A stretch of DNA of 64,000 nucleotides from positions 62,001 to 126,000 of the forward strand of contig NZ_CANMJY010000010.1 of NCBI RefSeq assembly GCF_947498345.1, given 5' to 3'. Of this stretch, positions 54,966 to 62,240 are shown in pieces. Source of the stretch: an uncultured Winogradskyella sp. GTDB taxonomy: Bacteria; Bacteroidota; Bacteroidia; Flavobacteriales; Flavobacteriaceae. A program made the translations under genes and the position numbers. Each line of letters starts with the position of its first letter. The stretch's first letter is position 1. The notes under the pieces were generated by a model, which saw nothing but the letters and a program-made list of their open reading frames with translations, did no database searches and was not told the origin of the DNA.

Positions 54966-55574
54966 TTATATTGTTATAAATCCATTTTGTGCAAAAATTG
55001 GTTCCTTTCCCCATAAATTAAATATTAAAGGTATATCAAAAGGTAAAAAACTGGAAGAACCATCAGGATTAAAATTCTCAGGACAACAAAGTATATCTTC
55101 CTCCAGCCAACAGGTATTGCGAGCGCTTGAGACGATTTTTATTTTACCATCTTCGAATTTAGATTGAATAAATTTAACATCTAAAATTACCCATTTGATA
55201 AAATCTGTCAACGTATGCCTTTTTTCTGGCCATTTGCTACCATCTGTTATGCCATAAACTAAATAATCTGCTTTAATTTTATAAAATTCTGATTTTATTC
55301 GCTCAGGATTTGTATTAAACTCTCTTCTGTATCTTAATGTAGCATCGTTATAACTTTTGTAATAGTTATCTCTAAACCGTTCTTGCACATTAAAGATCTC
55401 ACCAGTATCACTATTAATTAATACATAATCTATTCCTTCATTTATATCCTTTGCTTCCAATTCATCATCATCAATATCTAAAACATCCCATCCTAACGGA
55501 TTATATATTTTGGGAATTGCAAGTTCATCATGTACATAATCCGTAAAGCTTCTATCATTATTATATTTTGTCAT
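54966..55574 (-). CDS. Hypothetical protein with PD-(D/E)XK-like signature
   Basis: This 202-residue acidic protein contains GIDYVLINSDTGEIFNVQER followed by FRDNYYK, then ATLRYRREF and KADYLVYGITD. An Asp after a strand, followed one hairpin later by a Q/E-containing strand (NVQERFRD), is the layout of the PD-(D/E)XK nuclease fold, with Gln in place of the Lys-side acid in some families. The end NTCWLEEDILCCPENF has cysteines in a possible metal site. There is no modification enzyme or partner adjacent, and the function is unproven. Confidence 0.5.
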   Translation of the reverse strand: MTKYNNDRSFTDYVHDELAIPKIYNPLGWDVLDIDDDELEAKDINEGIDYVLINSDTGEIFNVQERFRDNYYKSYNDATLRYRREFNTNPERIKSEFYKIKADYLVYGITDGSKWPEKRHTLTDFIKWVILDVKFIQSKFEDGKIKIVSSARNTCWLEEDILCCPENFNPDGSSSFLPFDIPLIFNLWGKEPIFAQNGFITI

Positions 55575-55793
55575 GAGTATGATTTTTAGATTTTATTCAT
55601 AATATTAAATTATTGAAATCAATTCTTGATTATATATGTAACCTTACGTATTTTTCTAAAAATAAGAAAGTTATAAAGTTTGGTTTTGTGGTTTTCCGTA
55701 AAATTTGATGTTGGTAGGTCATTTAAAAACTTCTTGACACAAAATCTCAAAAGCGTTGAAATTTCATTCGAAGAGACAAAATGGTTTACCGTA

Positions 55794-55840
55794 AAAGCAC
55801 AAAAAATCCTGATGCATTGCATCAGGATTTTTTGTGCTTT
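55794..55840. terminator. Long perfect hairpin, bidirectional terminator
   Basis: The arms of 23 bases (55794-55816 and 55818-55840) are perfectly complementary around one central T. The GC core is ATCCTGATGC, flanked by an A run and a T run, so it can stop transcription from either side. It ends the secA transcript. Confidence 0.88.
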
Positions 55841-55858
55841 ATATTATATAATGTGATT

Positions 55859-55900
55859 CTGAAACAAGTTCAGGATTTGAGATTCCTGCTTTCGCAGGAA
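55859..55900. repeat. Two short dyads resembling dispersed flavobacterial repeats
   Basis: CTGAA-ACAAG-TTCAG lies at 55859-55873 and TTCCTGC-TTTC-GCAGGAA at 55883-55900. The second starts two bases after the secA stop on the minus strand. Confidence 0.6.
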
Positions 55901-55902
55901 AT

Positions 55903-58900
55903 TTAGTCATTCACCAAAACCCATTCTCCTTTATCGATTAATGGAATGGCTTGTTTGTACTTTACCACTTTGCTTTCTCCACTCATCACATGCTTAATCG
56001 TTACCCTGTCGTTACGACCAATTTTTGGTTGCTCTCTTACAATCGTTTCTACCACTTGTTGTTGGCGAGAAGCACCTTCACCAGCTGCTCTACTTTGTGC
56101 GGCACGTTCATCCATGTTAGGAATTTCATCTTTTTGTGTTTTGAGTTTTTCTTGCTTACGACGCTTGGCTTCCTGAATGTTATTTGCAGTTTCTTGCGGA
56201 ATCTCACCTTTAAATAAGAACGAAATTACATCTTTATTCACTTGGTCGATCATCGCTTTAAACAGCTCAAAAGACTCAAATTTGTAGATCAATAATGGAT
56301 CTTTTTGCTCGTGTACAGCTAATTGTACCGATTGCTTTAACTCATCCATTTTACGTAGATGCGTTTTCCAGGCATCATCTACAATAGCAAGGGTAATGTT
56401 CTTTTCAAAATCATTAATTAACTGCTTACCTTTAGATTCATACGCCTTTTCTAAATCCGTAACAACCTGTAGATTCTTAACACCATCTGTAAAAGGTACC
56501 ACAATACGCTTAAAACGATCGCGTTGCGTGTTATATACATTTTCAATTACTGGATACGCTAAGTCAGCGGCACGTTGCATTTTTTCGCGATAGTGTTTAA
56601 AGGCTTCTTTATAAATGACTCCAGCGATCTCTTGTTCACCCATTTTAGCAAACTCTGCTTCAGAAATAGGAGAGGACATTGAGAAATAACGAATCAATTC
56701 AAACTCAAAATTTTTATAATCGTTAGCTTCTTTATTACTCATAGCAATACCTTCTGAAGTATCGAAAATCATGTTGGCTAAATCGACACGTAGGCGTTCT
56801 CCATGTAAGGCATTACGACGACGTTTGTAAACGACTTCACGTTGTGCATTCATAACATCATCATATTCTAGCAAACGCTTACGTACACCAAAGTTATTTT
56901 CTTCAACTTTTTTCTGCGCACGTTCAATAGATTTTGAGATCATAGAATGCTGAATGACTTCCCCTTCTTTAAGTCCCATTCTATCCATCATCTTAGCGAT
57001 GCGTTCAGAACCAAATAGACGCATTAGGTTATCTTCTAATGATACGTAAAACTGCGAACTTCCTGGATCTCCCTGACGACCAGCTCTACCACGTAACTGT
57101 CTGTCGACACGACGCGAATCGTGACGCTCAGTACCCACAATGGCTAATCCACCAGCTTCTTTAACTTCATCACTTAACTTAATATCAGTACCACGACCTG
57201 CCATATTGGTTGCAATGGTTACCTGACCAGCATTACCAGCTTCGGCAACAATTTCTGCTTCCTTTTTATGCTGTTTTGCATTTAATACATTATGCGGAAT
57301 CTTGCGAATGCTCAACATCTTACCCAAAAGTTCAGAAATCTCAACATTTGTTGTACCAATTAATACTGGTCGTCCAGCATTAGATAAGCCAACAACTTCA
57401 TCAATAACGGCATTGTATTTTTCGCGCTTTGTTTTATAAACTAAATCTTCTCTATCATCTCTGGCGATTGGTCTGTTTGTAGGAATTTCAACTACATCCA
57501 ATTTGTAGATTTCCCAGAATTCGCCTGCTTCTGTTACAGCAGTACCTGTCATACCAGACAATTTGCGGTACATTCTAAAGTAATTCTGAAGCGTTACGGT
57601 TGCAAAAGTTTGGGTTGCAGCTTCGATCTTTACGTTTTCTTTAGCTTCAATTGCTTGGTGTAATCCGTCACTATAGCGACGACCATCCATAATACGACCT
57701 GTTTGCTCATCAACAATCATTACTTTATTGTCCATGACCACATACTGCACATCTTTTTCAAAAAGTGCGTAGGCCTTTAATAATTGGTTGAGTGTATGAA
57801 TACGTTCTGACTTAATACCGAAGTCTCTAAATAAATCTTCCTTAAGAACCGCTTCTTCTTCAGAGGGTAATCCTTTTTCTTCAATCTTAGCGATTTCAGT
57901 TCCCATTTCTGGCATCACAAAGAAATTAGGATCGTCTTTACCAGATAAGAATTCTACACCTTTATCAGTTAATTCCACCTGATTGTTCTTTTCATCGATA
58001 ACATAATAGAGTTCTGCATCTACTTTTGGCATTTCTCTGTTGTTATCTTGCATGTAGAAGTTTTCGGTTTTTTGAAGCAACTGTTTTACACCTTCTTCAC
58101 TCAAAAACTTAATTAGGGCTTTATTTTTAGGAATACCTCTATAAGCTCTCAATAACTGAAAACCGCCTTCTTTGCTATCACCAGCAGCAATTAACTTTTT
58201 TGCTTCTGCTAATACACCAACTAAATATTTACGTTGTACATCTTCAATTTGCTGTACTTTAGGTTTGAGGGCATCAAATTCGTGCTCATCTCCTTTCGGG
58301 ATAGGACCAGAAATAATTAATGGAGTACGTGCATCATCGACTAATACAGAATCCACCTCATCCACAATAGCGTAGTGATGAGGGCGTTGTACTAAATCGT
58401 CTGGCGAATGCGCCATGTTATCACGTAAGTAATCAAAACCAAATTCGTTATTAGTTCCGTATGTAATATCTGCATTATAAGCCTTACGACGTGCATCAGA
58501 GTTTGGTGTATGGTAGTCAATACAATCTACACTCAACCCATGGAATTCAAAGATAGGTGCCATCCAAGCACTATCACGTTTTGCTAAGTAATCATTTACG
58601 GTAACTAAGTGTACACCTTTACCAGCTAATGCATTAAGATATACAGGCAAGGTCGCTACTAAGGTTTTACCTTCACCAGTTTGCATCTCTGCAATTTTAC
58701 CTTGATGCATAGCAATACCACCAATCAATTGAACATCGTAATGAATCATATCCCAGATAATAGGCTTACCTGCAGCATCCCAAGAATTTGCCCAAACGGC
58801 TTTATCTCCATCTAGAGTTACGTAATCTTTATCTCCAGAAACTTCTCTGTCAAAGGCATTTGCCGTTACAGGAATCTGGGTGTTATGGACAAAACGCTTA

Positions 58901-59259
58901 GCCGTTTCTTTTACAACTGCAAACGCTTCAGGTAGAATATTGTTTAAGACTTCTTCTGTAACTTCGTAGATATCATCTTCAATCTTATCGGCTTCTATGT
59001 AGATGTCTTCACGCTCATCAATGTCTTCTGTTTCTTCAGCTTTAGCTAAAAGCGCTTCTTTTTTTTCCAGAAGTGGTTTTCGAGCTTCAGCAATTTTGTC
59101 TTTAAATTCTATAGTTTTTGCTCTAAGCTCGTCATGAGATAAAGCTTCAAGCGCTTGCTCAAAGGTTTTTATCTGATCTACAATTGGTCTTATAGCACTA
59201 ACATCTTGTTTGGATTTATCTCCAACAAAAACTTTAAGTACTTTATCTAATATACCCAT
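55903..59259 (-). CDS. secA: Preprotein translocase ATPase SecA
   Basis: This 1,118-residue SecA has Walker A GEMQTGEGKTL-type sequence near residue 182, DEVDSVLVDDART (DEAD-like motif) near 305, MAGRGTDIKL and the GRAGRQGDPGSSQFY helicase motif. It is longer than the E. coli enzyme, as usual in Bacteroidota, with insertions in NBD1. The C-terminal zinc-binding Cys cluster is absent; the tail is Gln/Arg-rich. The ATG at 59259 (MGILDKVLKVF) is preferred to a TTG two codons earlier. It drives export through SecYEG. Confidence 0.97.
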   Translation of the reverse strand: MGILDKVLKVFVGDKSKQDVSAIRPIVDQIKTFEQALEALSHDELRAKTIEFKDKIAEARKPLLEKKEALLAKAEETEDIDEREDIYIEADKIEDDIYEVTEEVLNNILPEAFAVVKETAKRFVHNTQIPVTANAFDREVSGDKDYVTLDGDKAVWANSWDAAGKPIIWDMIHYDVQLIGGIAMHQGKIAEMQTGEGKTLVATLPVYLNALAGKGVHLVTVNDYLAKRDSAWMAPIFEFHGLSVDCIDYHTPNSDARRKAYNADITYGTNNEFGFDYLRDNMAHSPDDLVQRPHHYAIVDEVDSVLVDDARTPLIISGPIPKGDEHEFDALKPKVQQIEDVQRKYLVGVLAEAKKLIAAGDSKEGGFQLLRAYRGIPKNKALIKFLSEEGVKQLLQKTENFYMQDNNREMPKVDAELYYVIDEKNNQVELTDKGVEFLSGKDDPNFFVMPEMGTEIAKIEEKGLPSEEEAVLKEDLFRDFGIKSERIHTLNQLLKAYALFEKDVQYVVMDNKVMIVDEQTGRIMDGRRYSDGLHQAIEAKENVKIEAATQTFATVTLQNYFRMYRKLSGMTGTAVTEAGEFWEIYKLDVVEIPTNRPIARDDREDLVYKTKREKYNAVIDEVVGLSNAGRPVLIGTTNVEISELLGKMLSIRKIPHNVLNAKQHKKEAEIVAEAGNAGQVTIATNMAGRGTDIKLSDEVKEAGGLAIVGTERHDSRRVDRQLRGRAGRQGDPGSSQFYVSLEDNLMRLFGSERIAKMMDRMGLKEGEVIQHSMISKSIERAQKKVEENNFGVRKRLLEYDDVMNAQREVVYKRRRNALHGERLRVDLANMIFDTSEGIAMSNKEANDYKNFEFELIRYFSMSSPISEAEFAKMGEQEIAGVIYKEAFKHYREKMQRAADLAYPVIENVYNTQRDRFKRIVVPFTDGVKNLQVVTDLEKAYESKGKQLINDFEKNITLAIVDDAWKTHLRKMDELKQSVQLAVHEQKDPLLIYKFESFELFKAMIDQVNKDVISFLFKGEIPQETANNIQEAKRRKQEKLKTQKDEIPNMDERAAQSRAAGEGASRQQQVVETIVREQPKIGRNDRVTIKHVMSGESKVVKYKQAIPLIDKGEWVLVND

Positions 59260-59369
59260 GGTCAATATTTTGTAGCAGATTGATTGGTGTCAAAGCTGCG
59301 TATTAATTTTAGTAAAAAAATTGGCTTAAAAAGCCTTATATGTATTCTCGTTTAAGAGAATCCGAAAAT

Positions 59370-59411
59370 AAAAAAAGTCTCTCAGTTAAGATAACGCAAG
59401 AGACTTTTTTT
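59370..59411 (-). terminator. Intrinsic terminator of the DUF2795 gene
   Basis: The 13-bp arms AAAAAAAGTCTCT and AGAGACTTTTTTT (perfect complements) enclose a 16-base loop, between the DUF2795 gene and secA. Confidence 0.82.
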
Positions 59412-59427
59412 GTGATAATATTATGTG

Positions 59428-59649
59428 TTAATATTCGTCCTCGTTCCAGAGGTAATCTTCATCAGTTGGATAGTCTGGCCAAATTTCTTCGATAGAGTCG
59501 TATGAATCTCCTTCATCTTCTATCGCTTGTAAATTTTCTACAACTTCTAAAGGCGCACCTGTTCTAATCGCATAATCGATAAGTTCGTCTTTAGTTGCTG
59601 GCCAAGGTGCATCACTTAAATACGATGCTAATTCTAATGTCCAATACAT
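59428..59649 (-). CDS. DUF2795 family small protein
   Basis: This 73-residue acidic protein begins MYWTLELASYLSDAPWPATK and continues ELIDYAIRTGAPLEVVENLQAI, the DUF2795 pattern of a short helical domain, followed by a Glu/Asp/Tyr-rich tail (DYPTDEDYLWNEDEY). The function is unknown. It has its own -7 element and terminator, so it is a monocistronic unit upstream of secA. Confidence 0.9.
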   Translation of the reverse strand: MYWTLELASYLSDAPWPATKDELIDYAIRTGAPLEVVENLQAIEDEGDSYDSIEEIWPDYPTDEDYLWNEDEY

Positions 59650-59672
59650 TTGCGTGTAATTTTAATTTTTTG

Positions 59673-59680
59673 CAAAAATA
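59673..59680 (-). promoter_or_regulatory. -7 element of the DUF2795 gene
   Basis: The minus strand reads TATTTTTG, matching TAnnTTTG, with a leader of about 23 bases. Confidence 0.55.
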
Positions 59681-59810
59681 ATTTTTTAACTGAATAATTC
59701 AAGAAAAAATTAAATTAATTATTCATTAATAAAAAGAACGTGTAATTTTCAACTTATTTAGACCACAATATTGCATTATTAAGATCTAAGTGCAAAAGTA
59801 GTTTAATGAA

Positions 59811-60386
59811 TCACGATTCTTTCTGTGGAATCCACTTAATCTCTTCTGCTTGCAAATCATGTGACAACTTCCGTGCCAATACAAAAAGGTAGTCAGATAG
59901 TCTATTAATATATATTAGGGTTTCGGGTTGAAAGGGCTCTAAATCATTAAGGTGAGAAGCCAGACGTTCTGCTCTACGGCACACTGTACGTGCTATGTGA
60001 CAGAATGACACCGTTTGATGACCTCCAGGTAATACAAAGTGTGTCATAGGTGGTAAACTAGCTTCCATAACATCCATTTCCTTCTCTAGGCGTTCAATAT
60101 CTTGATTAGAAATCTTAGGAATGTTTAAACGTGCTTTACCACTTTTTAATGTCGCTTTTTCTGGGTCGGTTGCCAATATAGCACCAACAGTAAATAAACG
60201 ATCTTGAATATGCATCAATGTGTTTTTATATAATTGATCAATATCCTGATCTCTTATAAGTCCAATATGAGAATTGAGCTCATCTATAGTGCCGTAGCTT
60301 TCTATTCTAATATGATGTTTTGGAACACGTGTACCACCAAATAGGGCAGTAGTACCTTTATCACCTGTTTTTGTATATACTTTCAT
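59811..60386 (-). CDS. Cob(I)yrinic acid a,c-diamide adenosyltransferase, PduO type
   Basis: This 191-residue four-helix adenosyltransferase has the PduO signature at the N-terminus (KVYTKTGDKGTTALFGGTRV, ATP-binding). ESYGTIDELNSHIGLIRD follows near residue 30, and CRRAERLASHL plus YINRLSDYLFVLAR in the C-terminal helices. It makes adenosylcobalamin from cob(I)alamin and ATP, the cofactor of methylmalonyl-CoA mutase served by MeaB. Its promoter abuts the ATG, so the mRNA is probably leaderless. Confidence 0.94.
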   Translation of the reverse strand: MKVYTKTGDKGTTALFGGTRVPKHHIRIESYGTIDELNSHIGLIRDQDIDQLYKNTLMHIQDRLFTVGAILATDPEKATLKSGKARLNIPKISNQDIERLEKEMDVMEASLPPMTHFVLPGGHQTVSFCHIARTVCRRAERLASHLNDLEPFQPETLIYINRLSDYLFVLARKLSHDLQAEEIKWIPQKES

Positions 60387-60391
60387 AAAAA

Positions 60392-60399
60392 CAAAGTTA
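60392..60399 (-). promoter_or_regulatory. Leaderless-type promoter of the adenosyltransferase gene
   Basis: The minus strand reads TAACTTTG, then five T residues, then the ATG at 60386. The predicted start site is at or next to the start codon. Confidence 0.6.
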
Positions 60400-60486
60400 G
60401 TGAATAAGGCTTGAAGATGGAAGTAGAATTTGGTATGTGTTAAGATTGTATTTGTTGATTCGCTTACATATTTAACTCATCAGTTT

Positions 60487-60606
60487 TCAATCTCTGAATC
60501 TTCTTTTTCTAAATTTGCTTGACTTTTGACTGACTTTTCGTTCCGTATTTTTTGCAATAGCTTTTACGATTAAGTAGACTCCAACTAGTATTAAAATAAC
60601 AAGCAT
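60487..60606 (-). CDS. Possible small membrane protein behind the ABC ATPase
   Basis: A 39-residue frame starts 9 bases after the ABC ATPase stop: MLVILILVGVYLIVKAIA forms one membrane helix, followed by a basic tail (KFRKRRFRD). In another frame the tail reads ANLEKEDSEIEN before a stop. A GTCAGTC tandem (AGTC doubled) sits exactly where the two frames would join, so the original gene may have had the acidic tail. The evidence is limited to hydrophobicity, spacing and composition. Confidence 0.4.
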   Translation of the reverse strand: MLVILILVGVYLIVKAIAKNTERKVSQKSSKFRKRRFRD

Positions 60607-60615
60607 TAGTTCTAT

Positions 60616-61305
60616 TTACTCATTATAAGTATCACTCTCAATAATACCATCGCGCAAACGGATAATACGTTTGGCGTGAGCAGCAATATCTTCTTCGTGT
60701 GTTACCATAATAACTGTATTACCTGCGGCATGGATTTCATCAAAAAGCCCCATGATTTCAGTACCCGTTTTAGAATCGAGATTACCTGTAGGTTCATCAG
60801 CTAAAATAATGGAAGGTTTATTCACTAAAGCGCGTCCTACAGCAACACGTTGTCGTTGTCCACCAGACAATTGATTGGGTTTATGATCCATACGATCGGC
60901 TAGTCCAACATCAGTTAAAACTTCTGATGCTCTGTCATTACGTTGTTTTTTTGAAGCACCAGCATAGACCATTGGTAAAGCTACATTGTCTAAAGCTGTA
61001 GTTCTGGGTAATAAATTAAAGGTCTGAAAAACGAAACCGATTTCTGTATTTCTAATGTCAGCTAACTCGTCATCAGACATTTGACTTACGTCTTTACCAT
61101 TTAGTCTGTACAAACCAGCAGTTGGTGTGTCTAAGCAGCCTAATAAGTTCATTAAAGTTGATTTACCAGAACCAGAAGGTCCCATTATGGCCACATATTC
61201 GCCACGTTTTATATCTAGATCGATACCTTTTAAGACGTGGACAATTTCTTGGCCTAATTTAAAATCTCTAATGATGCCTCTAATCTCAATGACGTTGTCA
61301 CTCAT
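60616..61305 (-). CDS. ABC transporter ATP-binding protein (LolD/MacB type)
   Basis: This 229-residue ATPase has Walker [10 protein letters not shown] at 42-50, the Q-loop [10 protein letters not shown], the signature [15 protein letters not shown] near 145 and Walker [13 protein letters not shown] near 166. The sequence style ([41 protein letters not shown]) places it in the MacB/LolD/FtsE-like clade that partners with MacB_PCD-type permeases. No permease gene is adjacent, so the ATPase must work with one encoded elsewhere. The next item downstream may be a small membrane protein. Confidence 0.92.
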   Translation of the reverse strand: MSDNVIEIRGIIRDFKLGQEIVHVLKGIDLDIKRGEYVAIMGPSGSGKSTLMNLLGCLDTPTAGLYRLNGKDVSQMSDDELADIRNTEIGFVFQTFNLLPRTTALDNVALPMVYAGASKKQRNDRASEVLTDVGLADRMDHKPNQLSGGQRQRVAVGRALVNKPSIILADEPTGNLDSKTGTEIMGLFDEIHAAGNTVIMVTHEEDIAAHAKRIIRLRDGIIESDTYNE

Positions 61306-61469
61306 AGTAATCTAAAACTGTTGGTTGAAAATCTTCCTGCAAGATACAGGAATTTACAGTTAATAAGACGTTAAAGTTGCGTGCTTGTTACAACTTAAGG
61401 TGAAATATTATAATTGACCTTGAAACTACACCATGGTGACACTCTGTTAACTTTTAAAACTAGAATAAT

Positions 61470-62240
61470 TTACACTCTAATTTTAAAATGTTGTTTGGCT
61501 TGTTCTTTTCTAAAGAATACAAAGGCTAAATGGAAGCAATCTACGGTTACGGTTACTGTCTTATGAGCTTTAATATATTCCCATGCTTCTGTCATTCCTT
61601 TTGACCAGTATATATCATCAAACACAAAAACAGTGTCGTTATGAATCTTTGGTAAGAGTGATTTGAAGTATTGAATTGTAGCTGCTTTATTGTGATGACC
61701 ATCAAAGAAAATAAAATCAAATTTATCTTCTTTTAGTGATGGAATGATTACCGTAAAATCACCATTAATAAACGTTACGTTTTTTATCTCTAATTCTTTG
61801 AATTTTGATTTAGCAAAGTTTGATGTATTTGGGCAACCTTCAATTGTACTAATCTTAGAAAACTTGTTAGCTAATGCAAGAGCATATGTTCCCATACCTA
61901 GTGATGTACCTAACTCTAGAATAGTATTGAAGTTGAAATACTGAGTTACTCTAAATAATAATTTGGATTCTTTTTTAGAGCTACTCGAAGTTTTTACCAT
62001 TTGGTTAACTTTACGCTTATTAGTTCCTAAGGTCTTAGAGCCTTCTCCTAAGTCTGTAATTTGTAGTACTGCTCTTGAAGACTTTAATATTTTGTGATAG
62101 TCCGTAAGTTTCTGGTAAGCAGAATAATTTACTTTGTTATATAGGCATTTAGTTACAAAGTTATAGACAAAAGGTGAGTGTACACCATGTTGGTTGGTTG
62201 AAGTGAAAAGGAATTTTATGTAACTTATTACTTGATACAT
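61470..62240 (-). CDS. Class I SAM-dependent methyltransferase
   Basis: This 256-residue protein has a Rossmann-type SAM site TILELGTSLGMGTYALALA near 113, ISTIEGCPNTSNFAKSKF (acidic loop near 135), FINGDFTVIIPSL and FDFIFFDGHHNKAATIQYF near 175. These resemble the O-methyltransferase/DUF class with an Asp-Gly-His metal-like site. The ATG begins right after the ABC-F stop codon, so the two genes are probably translationally coupled. The substrate is unknown. Confidence 0.85.
   Translation of the reverse strand: MYQVISYIKFLFTSTNQHGVHSPFVYNFVTKCLYNKVNYSAYQKLTDYHKILKSSRAVLQITDLGEGSKTLGTNKRKVNQMVKTSSSSKKESKLLFRVTQYFNFNTILELGTSLGMGTYALALANKFSKISTIEGCPNTSNFAKSKFKELEIKNVTFINGDFTVIIPSLKEDKFDFIFFDGHHNKAATIQYFKSLLPKIHNDTVFVFDDIYWSKGMTEAWEYIKAHKTVTVTVDCFHLAFVFFRKEQAKQHFKIRV

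Larger units (their letters stand above)
55575..55902. other. 328-bp gap with hairpins downstream of secA
   Basis: No credible gene is present. The gap contains a 23-bp-arm terminator-like hairpin and two shorter dyads at the secA end, listed separately. The remaining 55575-55790 is A+T-rich without visible structure. Confidence 0.6.

Noticed and set aside
55619..55822. 67-codon minus-strand frame between the nuclease-like gene and secA
   Set aside because: It begins inside the perfect terminator hairpin at 55794-55840 and has no domain or sensible composition.
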